Below are positions 1 to 7,137 of a DNA stretch of 64,000 nucleotides, piece after piece. The stretch spans positions 1-64,000 of the IMG/VR virus record IMGVR_UViG_3300019458_000021. One strand, given 5' to 3'. The notes beneath the pieces are model-generated. The model worked only from the letters and a program-made list of their open reading frames with translations. It was not told where the DNA came from and searched no databases. The stretch comes from a virus. A program made the position numbers and the translations under genes. Each line of letters begins with the position of its first letter. Position 1 is the first letter of the stretch.

Positions 1-399
1 AAGGTTGCTTAATCTGTGATTTTCCTTGTTTCCGTCCACGTGGTCAAGCTCCAGTACCAATCTTTTACCATTCCAAGTTTCGATCTTACACTCCTCACAC
101 TGAGATTTCTTCAGTCCTTCCCTAAACAATCGTTCTTTAAGAGAGCGTGTTGGATAAGTTGGGTGTTTACCAGTTAAAATCTCTTGTAGCGGTGTCGTGA
201 TACGGTCCAGGTATTCTTTTCGAGCGTTGCTCAGTCCCTCTATTCGTGTGGGATTTGGCCTTGGTCTGTACACACGAAGTTGTGTTGCACGATACCGAAA
301 CGTTTGATACGGTAAATCAAGCTGTCTAGCAGCCTCCTGCATGGAAGCAGAAGTCCTTACGGCTTCGATAATCTGTTCTTTCGTTATAGTTCGATGCAT
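1..399 (-). CDS. HNH endonuclease, truncated by window edge
   Basis: Reads from ATG at 399 to the left edge (133 codons), so the C-terminus is not visible. Residues 10-45 look like a helix-turn-helix. CEEC at 101-104 and LELDHVDGN at 116-124 are the first zinc pair and first His of an HNH fold; the second pair lies outside. It resembles the HNH protein at 12052-12639. An AATAAATA box sits just upstream (405-412). Probably a free-standing homing endonuclease in the tRNA region. Confidence 0.75.
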   Translation of the reverse strand, partial: MHRTITKEQIIEAVRTSASMQEAARQLDLPYQTFRYRATQLRVYRPRPNPTRIEGLSNARKEYLDRITTPLQEILTGKHPTYPTRSLKERLFREGLKKSQCEECKIETWNGKRLVLELDHVDGNKENHRLSNL

Positions 400-544
400 T
401 TTGGTATTTATTTAAAATCGACTTTGAGTGATCTTTCTTTGGCTTATCCAACTCTTTTTCGATTTGCTTCTTGAGAGCAGTGATTTTCCCTCAAAAATGT
501 TAAGAAAATTCGGAATTGGTTTAGTCACAAAATCCCCATATGGT

Positions 545-619
545 TGGTAGGAGCTGTAGGGATTGAAACCTACGACCTTCTCGGTGAAACGAGTTGCTCT
601 ACCGCTGAGCTAAGCTCCC
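545..619 (-). tRNA. tRNA-Glu-like (TTC), aberrant
   Basis: Acceptor GGGAGCT/AGCTCCT, A73 and CCA are intact and the D-arm is good. The anticodon loop closes as 6 or 8 bases around TTC, and the T-loop has 8 bases (TTTCAATC), so folding is doubtful. An extra tRNA 5' half precedes it at 619-641. Confidence 0.5.
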
Positions 620-641
620 TCTACCGCTGAGCTAACCACCC
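619..641 (-). pseudogene. Orphan tRNA 5' half
   Basis: GGGTGGTTAGCTCAGCGGTA plus GAG is an acceptor 5' strand and D-arm without anticodon or T-arm. It abuts the complete 5' end of the next tRNA, whose D-arm is nearly identical. Recombination between two tRNA D-arms would produce this. Confidence 0.6.
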
Positions 642-736
642 ATAATCTTTTGTATTTCCTTCACCAACTTCTTGCGAAACTGTTCATATTTCTTTTCCGA
701 CAGCTCGCCAAACTCGTATCCAAGCTTCTCGACAGA
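632..736 (-). pseudogene. C-terminal remnant of a small gene
   Basis: An open frame of 34 codons without a start codon ends at a TAG lying inside the orphan tRNA 5' half. The translation is charged and helical (ends KKLVKEIQKIMGG), like a real protein tail. Its upstream end collides with another tRNA fragment at 755-779, suggesting that tRNA insertion or deletion removed the gene's 5' part. Family unknown. Confidence 0.4.
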
Positions 737-754
737 TCACCAGGCTCGCGCATC

Positions 755-779
755 TACCGATTACACCATACTCCCGTCT
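755..779 (-). pseudogene. tRNA 5'-half relic
   Basis: GGGAGTA-TG-GTGTAATCGGTA resembles an acceptor 5' strand plus D-arm. No matching anticodon arm, T-arm or acceptor 3' strand follows. It starts at the stop codon of the 74-residue gene upstream. Confidence 0.45.
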
Positions 780-1003
780 CAAATCTCCCTCCCACAATGC
801 GGGCAGAGTTTTGTTTGTTGCTTCCTCACTTTGTGCACAGCATGTTTCAATGTCTTTGCATTGTTCAACATGTCTTTCAGTTGAGCACGATGCCGCTCGC
901 GTTTTGGCTTCGCAAGTTCGGTCTTGATCTGTTTCTTCAAACGTTCCAGTTTGTGTTCAAACACACTGAGAAAGTTTGGTATCAATTCTTGATCTTTGCT
1001 CAT
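779..1003 (-). CDS. Small basic helical protein with C-terminal CPHC
   Basis: 74 residues, ATG at 1003. It is strongly charged and helical from residue 15 to 60 and ends CPHCGREI, a single CxxC that could form half a zinc site in a dimer. It lies 3' of tRNA-Val. Family not recognised; coding is supported by composition and placement. Confidence 0.6.
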   Translation of the reverse strand: MSKDQELIPNFLSVFEHKLERLKKQIKTELAKPKRERHRAQLKDMLNNAKTLKHAVHKVRKQQTKLCPHCGREI

Positions 1004-1007
1004 CTTT

Positions 1008-1433
1008 TCAATCCATGGTAGGAGCTGTAGGGATCGAACCTACGACCTCGATCTTGTAAGGATCTTGCGCTACCGCTGCGCCAAACTCCCTCGATATTTT
1101 CGTATATACTTGATGCGGTCTTATATCTACGATAAATTCTTTTTCCTTTGTGACACCGGTTATTTCTAACAAATTATCCAAACGGTAAAAATCATCCCAC
1201 ACTTCACCTTCGTAAGAAGGGCATGACAGTACCACAGCACCTTGTCCTTTTAATTTATCAAGAAATATATATCCACCAACAGCTGTATGCCATACAACGC
1301 CTTTTCTTGGATACTTGACAATCAAATAACAGTCATCGGCGTCTTCGGCATAGCCTATCAAGCGAGCAAGCTCAAAGCTCAGGAGTACTGGCTCGTTAAA
1401 GTGATCAAGACACATTTGTTGAATATCGTTCAT
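1008..1433 (-). CDS. Hypothetical protein running into tRNA-Val
   Basis: ATG at 1433 overlaps the previous gene's stop (ATGA), so the pair is translationally coupled. The first ~115 residues (through QVYTKI) look like a normal globular protein. The last ~25 codons are the antisense-free reading of the tRNA-Val gene itself, so the original C-terminus was probably replaced when the tRNA arrived. Function unknown. Confidence 0.6.
   Translation of the reverse strand: MNDIQQMCLDHFNEPVLLSFELARLIGYAEDADDCYLIVKYPRKGVVWHTAVGGYIFLDKLKGQGAVVLSCPSYEGEVWDDFYRLDNLLEITGVTKEKEFIVDIRPHQVYTKISREFGAAVAQDPYKIEVVGSIPTAPTMD
1016..1090 (-). tRNA. tRNA-Val(TAC)
   Basis: Acceptor GGGAGTT/AGCTCCT, D-arm GCGC/GCGC, anticodon loop CTTACAA, T-arm GTAGG-TTCGATC-CCTAC, A73 and encoded CCA. 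It overlaps the 3' end of the coding frame at 1008-1433. Confidence 0.9.
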
Positions 1434-1654
1434 ATTGTCTTCACCATAATAAAGGGTTCTTCCTTTGGTGCTTCTTCATAGTCCTTACCGAGAACAAACG
1501 CTTCCTCTCTTGGCGAGAGCCTTGTTATCTTATATCCGACGAAGTGGCGAGATCCGTCAGGAAGCTCCATCACGCTCGATGATTTCAGCTGAATCTCAGG
1601 AACTTCTTCTACTGGTTTCGTTCTCCACACATTCGCGAAGAAAATGTCTACCAT
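1430..1654 (-). CDS. Small hypothetical protein
   Basis: 74 residues (MVDIFFANVW...). ATG at 1654 is preceded by AGAGGAGATAAC, a strong ribosome-binding site, so longer frames reaching into tRNA-Trp are not used. Its stop overlaps the next start by ATGA. Mixed alpha/beta composition; no family recognised. Confidence 0.75.
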   Translation of the reverse strand: MVDIFFANVWRTKPVEEVPEIQLKSSSVMELPDGSRHFVGYKITRLSPREEAFVLGKDYEEAPKEEPFIMVKTI

Positions 1655-1667
1655 GTTATCTCCTCTG

Positions 1668-1738
1668 CAGCCCCGTACGGACTCGAACCGCAACCAACGG
1701 TTTTGGAGACCGGTATGCTGCCATTACACCACGGGGCT
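1668..1738 (-). tRNA. tRNA-Trp(CCA)
   Basis: Acceptor AGCCCCG/CGGGGCT with G73, anticodon stem CCGGT/ACCGT and loop CTCCAAA. The 3' CCA is not encoded. Confidence 0.9.
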
Positions 1739-2213
1739 ATTTTCTTGTTTTGGGCACACGAGCTTCATACTCGTAGGTGCGACCAATCGTGATGTGAAAC
1801 CGCCAACCACGCGGCAACCCAAACTCTGCACGGATTTGGTTCAACATAGCGCAGTCTACATCGATCCAATAGAAAAATCCACCGTCTGGATCGTCTGCTG
1901 CACGAAGATTACCGTGTTCGTATCGGAAATTGACTTTTTTTCCCTGATATTTCTTCCAAAGTTCGGGATGCTGAGCACAGGCATGTTCGCCTCGGATAAC
2001 CGAGATGTGTGCATCCCAAGCTGGCTTGTGAAGAATAATGTGCTTTTCGCGTTGAAGCCACCAACGGTAATACCGTGTGATTTCTTTATCAACGTCAACA
2101 ACACACCACCACTTAGTGCGATTCTTCATATCGCCTCGGTACGGATCGTAAACAATCGTACCATATCCGTCGAGATAGTCGACAGACATCCCGTCACGAT
2201 TCAAGTGCTTCAT
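1737..2213 (-). CDS. 2H phosphoesterase-like protein
   Basis: 158 residues from ATG at 2213, spaced correctly behind AAGGA. Two H-x-[ST] motifs are visible: HISV near residue 70 and HITI near residue 143, the hallmark of the 2H superfamily (LigT, 2',3'-cyclic phosphodiesterases, Acb1). A WW-rich segment lies between them. Such proteins cut or ligate 2'-5' or cyclic phosphodiester bonds in RNA or nucleotides. It sits among tRNAs, so tRNA repair is possible; anti-defence is another option. Family call moderate, substrate unknown. Confidence 0.6.
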   Translation of the reverse strand: MKHLNRDGMSVDYLDGYGTIVYDPYRGDMKNRTKWWCVVDVDKEITRYYRWWLQREKHIILHKPAWDAHISVIRGEHACAQHPELWKKYQGKKVNFRYEHGNLRAADDPDGGFFYWIDVDCAMLNQIRAEFGLPRGWRFHITIGRTYEYEARVPKTRK

Positions 2214-2232
2214 GATGAAAAATCCTTCTGTG

Positions 2233-2304
2233 AGACGTGTGTAGGAATCGAACCTACCTTGACGACCTTTGCAGGGTGTCACATAGCCACTCTGTTACCA
2301 CGTC
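2233..2304 (-). tRNA. tRNA-Cys(GCA)
   Basis: GACGTGG/ACACGTC acceptor (one mismatch), D-arm ACA/TGT, loop CTGCAAA, T-arm GTAGG-TTCGATT-CCTAC, T73. First of two Cys(GCA) genes. Confidence 0.85.
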
Positions 2305-2310
2305 ATGTGT

Positions 2311-3186
2311 TTACTTTAGCCGCTTTGCTAACTCATCTAGTTTTTTACCTAAGTAACTGAATGCTGTATCAGCAACATACCAACCCTCTCCCACCATGTT
2401 CGGCATTTGCATGTACGATGCATACTTGTTGCTATTTCTTCGATACCAAACAATGTTCCCGCGCTTTGTTGGTGCCACTGCTATAAAATTTGGACGCTTT
2501 GTTAGATTTGGATTTGAAGCATAAACAACATCAAACTTCAACCCATGCTTTGCAAGCATGGATTTGAAACGATTATAGTACACAGCATCTTTTTCCCACC
2601 ACGGATACGACTCTGGATCACCAGCGTACCGTCCCTCCGTATTTTCGAAGTACGGATTAACAAATGTACCTTGCCGAGCTGTGTATCTAACTTTAGGGCC
2701 TCGAACATCTTTAACGATATAGTCAAACTGAATTCGTGTCGGAACTTGTTCCGGCGCAATTTGTGAAGCAGTTATTGGTTTCCCACGCACCTGGGCCTTT
2801 GCTTCTCGAGTCTGCTGCGAATTGAGGTTCACCTTGGCATCAATGTACGCTGCTTTTACAGCCTTCAAACGGTTTGCAATCGTCTTATACTCGGTTGTTA
2901 ATTTTTCGAGACGAGCTGCAAGATCTGGATGCGTCCGTTTATTGATGATGATCACACCATGCCTGCCTCCAAAAACCAAATCATCTGGCGTGGAGAGCGA
3001 CGTCGAGATCCAGGGGCTGATGGCCAGTCCCGGTGCCACGGTGTGCTGCGGCCCACCGACCTGGTCGCCCGCCGCGGCGAGGAAGATATCATCGATTTGA
3101 CCCTCAATGTGCTTCTTTCGATGTTCAATCACACGTTGCTGCCGTTCAATCGCCTCAAGCGATTCACGGACATGTATTAACTTCAT
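2311..3186 (-). CDS. Hypothetical protein, paralogue of 5672-6400
   Basis: 291 residues, ATG at 3186 behind AAGGA. The N-terminal half is helical and coiled-coil-like, with EAIERQQRVIEHRKKHIEGQ near residue 10. The C-terminal half shares a pattern with the plus-strand protein at 5672-6400: RYAG-P, then KSMLAKHGLKFDVVYAS, then GNIVWYRR. The pair are diverged paralogues on opposite strands. Family and function unknown; the shared C-terminal domain looks enzymatic or structural. Confidence 0.75.
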   Translation of the reverse strand: MKLIHVRESLEAIERQQRVIEHRKKHIEGQIDDIFLAAAGDQVGGPQHTVAPGLAISPWISTSLSTPDDLVFGGRHGVIIINKRTHPDLAARLEKLTTEYKTIANRLKAVKAAYIDAKVNLNSQQTREAKAQVRGKPITASQIAPEQVPTRIQFDYIVKDVRGPKVRYTARQGTFVNPYFENTEGRYAGDPESYPWWEKDAVYYNRFKSMLAKHGLKFDVVYASNPNLTKRPNFIAVAPTKRGNIVWYRRNSNKYASYMQMPNMVGEGWYVADTAFSYLGKKLDELAKRLK

Positions 3187-3219
3187 GGGGTATATTTCCT
3201 TGGCTTATTTTTAGTCCTT

Positions 3220-3294
3220 TGGAGCGGGTAGAGGGATTCGAACCCTCCTCCTCTGATTGGAAGTCAGAGATAATAGCCACTATACGACACCCGC
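3220..3294 (-). tRNA. tRNA-Gly(TCC)
   Basis: GCGGGTG/TACCCGC acceptor, TCTGA/TCAGA anticodon stem with loop CTTCCAA, T-arm AGGG-TTCGAAT-CCCT, encoded CCA. Confidence 0.9.
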
Positions 3295-3297
3295 AGG

Positions 3298-3498
3298 TTA
3301 AACTTTAACCTTGTAAGGATCCCAAGCTTCATTCAAAGTAAGTGCATGCCGTGCCTTGAACTCTGCTGTTGGGATGCACCAACAGGTCCCGTCTTCTGCT
3401 AACACAAACAACCGATCAATCTCTTCACTAAACGGCCTCGTATCGGTTTTACGAGCGTTCGAACCGGACGTCTTTAAATTCATTGCAAGTCTCATCAT
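3298..3498 (-). CDS. Possible C-terminal fragment of a homing nuclease
   Basis: 66 residues; the frame stays open upstream to about 3570 without an ATG, so it may be the tail of a longer gene. EIDRLFVLAEDGTCWCIPTA resembles the C-terminal strand region of intron-associated PD-(D/E)XK endonucleases (I-DYF-V-x-D-x-YLIP pattern). The catalytic part is absent. It ends 4 bases before tRNA-Gly. The call is tentative. Confidence 0.45.
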   Translation of the reverse strand: MMRLAMNLKTSGSNARKTDTRPFSEEIDRLFVLAEDGTCWCIPTAEFKARHALTLNEAWDPYKVKV

Positions 3499-3600
3499 TT
3501 CCGTTAGTGCTTTTGCCCAAGATTTAACACAACCGTTAGTATTGACTGCTAAACCAGAACTTGGTGAAGGCTAGAACCCAGCCAATGGGCCAATCCCGCA

Positions 3601-3948
3601 TCATACTTCTTCAACATTGAACGTCAAAGGATGATTGTGATCCCTTGAGTAATCAGTTGCTTGCTTTGCTTTCGTTTCAGCGATATCCTTTGGATATACA
3701 CCGCAAATTACTTTCCCAGTCGTGTGAGCACTCATCATGACATTGAATGCTTTCTGGCTATCCATATTGAAGAACTTGATCAAGACTTCGACGACGAAGT
3801 TGAACGGTGTGTAATCATCGTTCAACAACACAACCTGATACATCGGTGGTTCTTTCGTGCGAACTTCTTCACGTTCAAGAATCGCCGTACCCGAATCGCC
3901 CTGCTTCTGTTCCTGATCTTTATCTATGTCAAATGGATTTTCAGCCAC
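3601..3948 (-). CDS. clpS: ClpS N-degron adaptor
   Basis: 115 residues, close to bacterial ClpS (about 106). The core is readable throughout: YQVVLLNDDYTPFNFVVEVL (residues ~37-56), then HTTGKVICGVYPKDIAETKA and NHPLTFNVEE at the end. The N-terminal ~30 residues are flexible and acidic, as in ClpS. ClpS delivers N-degron substrates to ClpAP and changes which substrates, including SsrA-tagged ones, the protease takes. A phage copy could redirect host proteolysis. This phage also encodes a ClpP-like protein (41287-41982) and a tmRNA. Confidence 0.92.
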   Translation of the reverse strand: MAENPFDIDKDQEQKQGDSGTAILEREEVRTKEPPMYQVVLLNDDYTPFNFVVEVLIKFFNMDSQKAFNVMMSAHTTGKVICGVYPKDIAETKAKQATDYSRDHNHPLTFNVEEV

Positions 3949-3972
3949 AGTGACCTCTCATCTGTTTATGAA

Positions 3973-4000
3973 GCACACGGAGGGATTCGAACCCTACATT
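3973..4000 (-). pseudogene. tRNA 3'-half relic
   Basis: AGGG-TTCGAAT-CCCT is a clean T-arm followed by CCGTGTGCT, but no anticodon or D-arm is found upstream before the next tRNA gene. Confidence 0.5.
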
Positions 4001-4003
4001 AGG

Positions 4004-4075
4004 AGCACTAGACTGGACTTGAACCAGCACAATTTCGCTTTGCAGGCGAATGCATTATCTTTCTGCCACTAGTGC
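4004..4075 (-). tRNA. tRNA-Cys(GCA), second copy
   Basis: Perfect acceptor GCACTAG/CTAGTGC, anticodon stem TTCGC/GCGAA with loop CTGCAAA, T-arm GCTGG-TTCAAGT-CCAGT, T73 then CC. Confidence 0.9.
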
Positions 4076-4267
4076 ATTTCTCACATTTTCCAACCCATAC
4101 TTGTGTATTTTACGATGACAATTAGCACAAACTGGAATACACTTTTCTGCTTCTCGTAATATTGCAAAATCTGAAATACGCTTTGCAGGCAGCTCCATTA
4201 GCCTCTCTGGCACGTGTGCGTTCGAAACAAACACCTTACTTCTTATTGCGTGGTTTGACAACCCCAT
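4055..4267 (-). pseudogene. C-terminal remnant of an HNH endonuclease
   Basis: The frame contains EAEKCIPVCANCHRKIH, the second CxxC and terminal His of a common phage HNH class. The N-terminal half, with the first zinc pair and catalytic His, is missing, so the enzyme is dead. The 3' end overlaps tRNA-Cys. Confidence 0.55.
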
Positions 4268-4557
4268 TTTCTATACGACGAGCTCGCAATTCTGCCATTG
4301 TCTCGATTCTCGTCCTTTGAACAGGTGGCGGTGGTAGTGGATCTCGGAGCAGGGAGAGAATTGCGTTTAGAAGGGTCTTCACTGGTCATCTCCTTACACT
4401 CCGTTGCAATGATCACCACGCGTTCATCATCCACATCAATTGTTTTCTTCGACATGTTGTTCCGTACGAAATGACATGTGAAGTAATCAAACGGCCCTAC
4501 TACAGCCAAGTGTTGGTCACCACCCCAAAATAATGTAATCATCAACACCCATTTCAT
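4243..4557 (-). CDS. Small hypothetical protein with hydrophobic start
   Basis: ATG at 4557 (MKWVLMITLFWGG) directly follows the CCA end of tRNA-Gln. A short hydrophobic N-terminus is followed by a soluble region through ~residue 55. The remaining residues are low-complexity and may be out of the ancestral frame. Architecture is similar to the 56-residue gene at 10942-11112. Function unknown. Confidence 0.45.
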   Translation of the reverse strand: MKWVLMITLFWGGDQHLAVVGPFDYFTCHFVRNNMSKKTIDVDDERVVIIATECKEMTSEDPSKRNSLPAPRSTTTATCSKDENRDNGRIASSSYRKWGCQTTQ

Positions 4558-4632
4558 TGGCAACCCCGCACAGAGTCGAACTGTGATCTACTGGTTCAGA
4601 GCCAGTCATACTAGCCGTTATACGACAGGGCA
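4558..4632 (-). tRNA. tRNA-Gln(CTG)
   Basis: Anticodon stem ACTGG/CCAGT with loop CTCTGAA, T-arm CACAG-TTCGACT-CTGTG, G73 and CCA. T1-T72 is unpaired, compatible with the weak 1-72 pair of Gln tRNAs. Confidence 0.88.
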
Positions 4633-4641
4633 ATTGTCCGC

Positions 4642-5547
4642 TTACAGGCGGGCAAAATCTGCAAACCCCGCCTCGATTAGCTCTTCCTGGCAAGTGTGAA
4701 TGTCACGCTCACCAGCAAGATGCTTGTTGATAATCTCTTCTACCTTCTTATTATCCATACGCACTGCTGGAAGTTTCTTGATTAACAATAGTCCCAACAC
4801 GTGCGACTTCAATGGTGTATCGGTCACGTCAAGAATACCACCGACCGATTTGATGTTTTTGTGAATATCCTGCAACGATGTAATTTCAGGCAACATCTGC
4901 ATGTACATCTTTCCACCAATGTGCTGTGAGCAATGCTCAAGCGATCGCAATTCGATATTACCTGCAATCGAACAGTGTGTGCCAACAACAGCTGGCATTC
5001 CAAATAGAGAGGTTAGATGGTTGTGGTTAATAAACAACTCACCATCTACTTGCGTTGGACAGCCTTCCGCGGTCTTCAATTCACCACCCGCGCAAATGAA
5101 GTTTCCTGTAACGTGTCCGAATTGCACTGGAAACTTCTCTTCCTTAACTGCACCAGCGTCAAAGTGAACGTCACCGTTTACGTCGTACGCTCCGGCTTTA
5201 TTCAAGGAAGCATTGGCAACTTTGTGTTGTTTAAGCCATCCTTCGCCGCTTGTTGGTGACGCTGCGGCAGGCACTGCTGTTTTTGCTACTGCTGTTTTTG
5301 CTACAACAGATACCGGAGCTGCAGGGGTTGCACTACCAGCTACTGCTCCTTTTCCGTGTGCGGATTTTGCGTTCTGATAGTATGTACCAGCACCCGCAGG
5401 CGTCATGTTAAATGGTGGTTGTTGCAATAGCTTAAGAAAGTCTTGGCGAGACATGCCACCCTGAACAACATGTTGAAGGTAGGCCGCTTCCACATCTTGC
5501 TTCTTTGCCATCTCGGTGAGAGGCTTCTTGAGATCTTTGATTCGCAT
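4642..5547 (-). CDS. Hypothetical late protein
   Basis: 301 residues from ATG at 5547 (MRIKDLKKPLTEMAKK), chosen because AGGGGAAAAG precedes it and the duplicated late promoter lies just upstream; longer frames start inside that repeat. The N-terminal ~70 residues are helical and residues 70-115 are Ala/Thr/Pro-rich linker. The rest has repeated short beta units ('VQFGHVTGNFICAGG', 'VDGELFINHNHLTSL'), giving a leucine-rich or beta-helical look. Possibly a virion or host-interaction protein. Function unknown. Confidence 0.75.
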   Translation of the reverse strand: MRIKDLKKPLTEMAKKQDVEAAYLQHVVQGGMSRQDFLKLLQQPPFNMTPAGAGTYYQNAKSAHGKGAVAGSATPAAPVSVVAKTAVAKTAVPAAASPTSGEGWLKQHKVANASLNKAGAYDVNGDVHFDAGAVKEEKFPVQFGHVTGNFICAGGELKTAEGCPTQVDGELFINHNHLTSLFGMPAVVGTHCSIAGNIELRSLEHCSQHIGGKMYMQMLPEITSLQDIHKNIKSVGGILDVTDTPLKSHVLGLLLIKKLPAVRMDNKKVEEIINKHLAGERDIHTCQEELIEAGFADFARL

Positions 5548-5570
5548 GGTGTCTTTTCCCCTGGATTTAG

Positions 5571-5674
5571 GGATATTTATAAATATCCACCAATCATCGT
5601 CAAAAGAAAACATTCAATGATTGGTGGATATTTATAAATATCCACCAATCATCGTCAAAAGAAAACATTCAATG
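5571..5674. repeat. 49-bp direct repeat with divergent late promoters
   Basis: Two identical 49-bp copies (5571-5619 and 5626-5674) are separated by 6 bases. Each starts GGATATTTATAAATATCC, a palindrome with TATAAATA on both strands. The array separates the divergent genes at 5547 (minus) and 5672 (plus), so each direction has two late-promoter-like boxes. Confidence 0.9.
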
Positions 5675-6400
5675 GAAAACGGTCCTGAACAGCAGCTTAA
5701 GCGTCTCGCCCATGCACATAAAGCATTGGTTCATCGAGAGCGTCATTACCGCAACGAGTTGCAGGATCTTAACTCGAAGCTGGTTGGAACTCGGCAAAAA
5801 ACCGCTGGATACTTAGAGGTTGTTGACGCAACAGGAAAACCAGTATTTTGGATCGAAAACATTCCGCAAAACATCGAATTTCGTCGATTGTACCAGATTG
5901 CAATACTTGGTCTTAGTCGGGTAGAGCGGGAAATCAAGAAGAACGAGACAGCACAACGCAACGTAAAGAGAGAAGACGTCAAACCAGTAACAACACCAGT
6001 ATCACAGATTCCTCAAAATCGAATTCCTGCAAAGATCTCATTGTCTATGTTTAATTCAATTGACAATCCATACTACGAATTCACCTCTGATCGCTATGCT
6101 GGTCCTCCTGAAGGTTATCAGTGGGATGCATCAGCTGGACTCGAATACTTCGAACTGAAGAGATTACTTGCTCGCTACAACATGAAAATCGACACTGTTT
6201 ACGCCAGCTCAGATAGTGTGACAAGACGATTTGCTGCTGTTGGCGAACGTGGTTCAATCGTGTGGTATCGTCGGCCTGGTAAGGAACGAAGCACACGACT
6301 TTCGATTCTTGGTATGGTGTTCAAGGGCGATCACCTGATAACCCGCAAAACAGCAGGAATGCGAAACGCACTCAAGACGTTGAAAGATAGGGCTAAATGA
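5672..6400 (+). CDS. Hypothetical protein, paralogue of 2311-3186
   Basis: 242 residues; ATG at 5672 is the last codon overlapping the second 49-bp repeat copy. A coiled-coil N-terminus (HAHKALVHRERHYRNELQDL) precedes a C-terminal domain with RYAG-P, MKIDTVYAS and GSIVWYRR, matching the minus-strand gene at 2311-3186. No SD stronger than AAAAGAAAA is visible. It is the only plus-strand gene in the tRNA region. Function unknown. Confidence 0.78.
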   Translation: MENGPEQQLKRLAHAHKALVHRERHYRNELQDLNSKLVGTRQKTAGYLEVVDATGKPVFWIENIPQNIEFRRLYQIAILGLSRVEREIKKNETAQRNVKREDVKPVTTPVSQIPQNRIPAKISLSMFNSIDNPYYEFTSDRYAGPPEGYQWDASAGLEYFELKRLLARYNMKIDTVYASSDSVTRRFAAVGERGSIVWYRRPGKERSTRLSILGMVFKGDHLITRKTAGMRNALKTLKDRAK

Positions 6401-6465
6401 TAGGGCTAAATGAAAATTGCCGACTTAAAACGGGTAATTTTTGTAGTCATAAACACCTGTTACGG

Positions 6466-6473
6466 TATTTATG
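6466..6473 (-). promoter_or_regulatory. Late-promoter-like box CATAAATA
   Basis: Minus-strand CATAAATA downstream of the tRNA block. It would transcribe antisense to 5672-6400, so it may be fortuitous. Confidence 0.3.
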
Positions 6474-6503
6474 TCTTTAAAACGAAACGAGACCTTCAAA
6501 GAT

Positions 6504-6575
6504 TGGCAAGGGCGTAGGGAATCGAACCCTATCCTATTTGCTTCAAAGGCAAAAGTAGCTCCAAGCCTCGCCCCA
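6504..6575 (-). tRNA. tRNA-Gln(TTG), short D-arm
   Basis: Anticodon stem TTTGC/GCAAA, loop CTTTGAA, T-arm TAGGG-TTCGATT-CCCTA, CCA encoded. The D region is only about 13 bases. Confidence 0.75.
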
Positions 6576-6589
6576 ATTACAACAGAGTT

Positions 6590-6708
6590 GATTGTCGGAA
6601 TAACTGTCTTACGACCGTTGTGTCTACCATTCCACCATAGAACTTACGTGCTAGAAGGACTCGAACCTTCACGTCTTTAGACGAAGTATGTCATTCCTAC
6701 GCAACTGT
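6590..6708 (-). pseudogene. Rearranged tRNA-Leu pieces (3' half before 5' half)
   Basis: Along the minus strand come first the shared GTTGCG-type element, a CGTC-TAAA-GACG hairpin like a variable arm, T-arm GAAGG-TTCGAGT-CCTTC and TAGCACG. Then comes a Leu-type 5' half (TATGGTGGAATGGTAGACAC). The two acceptor strands match at only 5 of 7 positions, so this is more likely two relics than one working gene. Confidence 0.45.
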
Positions 6709-6777
6709 TGGTCTCCCTACCAAGACTCGAACTTGGTCCGCAACGTCCCGAACGTTGTACGCTCACGCTCTAGGGAG
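6709..6777 (-). tRNA. tRNA-Pro(CGG) with deleted D-loop
   Basis: Acceptor CTCCCTA/TAGGGAG, CAACG/CGTTG with loop TTCGGGA, CCA. Compared with the Pro tRNA at 12772, six D-loop bases including the GG are missing, so it may not function. Confidence 0.65.
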
Positions 6778-6782
6778 ATTTA

Positions 6783-7019
6783 CTACTGATGCATTTGTTG
6801 CTGTTCCTGCCGAGCCTTTTCGATTGACTCGAGATGCTTGCGGATATATCGCATGAATAGCAGTGCTTTGTCCTCCGCAAGGAAGATAGCATTGCCGATA
6901 TCGTCAATAGGCACAGGAAACTGAAATCCAGTCTCCGTCTCGTACCACAATTCTCTTTCACGATAAAAAATGAACTTAACCTTTTTGTTGTCAACAACCA
7001 TTTCTTTCAATGTACTCAT
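6783..7019 (-). CDS. Conserved phage hypothetical protein
   Basis: 78 residues, ATG at 7019 after CTAAGGAGAAGCAC. N-terminal beta strands (KVKFIFYRERELWYETE), then FPVPIDDIGNAIFLAEDKA and a helical end. I recognise this pattern as a common small phage protein of unknown function, but no activity can be assigned. Confidence 0.8.
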   Translation of the reverse strand: MSTLKEMVVDNKKVKFIFYRERELWYETETGFQFPVPIDDIGNAIFLAEDKALLFMRYIRKHLESIEKARQEQQQMHQ

Positions 7020-7033
7020 GTGCTTCTCCTTAG

Positions 7034-7131
7034 AGCGGACCGGGGAATTGAACCTAGCACTATAGATCTAGAATTTAAGTGCCCCATCTCCCGATTCACT
7101 GTCGGGCGTACTAACGTTGTACGAGGACCGC
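7034..7131 (-). tRNA. Class-II-length tRNA-like, anticodon position GTG
   Basis: Good acceptor (GCGGTCC/GGTCCGC), D-arm, and stem CCCGA/TCGGG with loop CAGTGAA, so base 33 is A instead of T. A long variable region contains GCACT...AGTGC, and the T-stem is mismatched. It may be a decayed Tyr-type tRNA or a fusion; decoding cannot be assigned. Confidence 0.4.
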
Positions 7132-7137
7132 ATTGTT

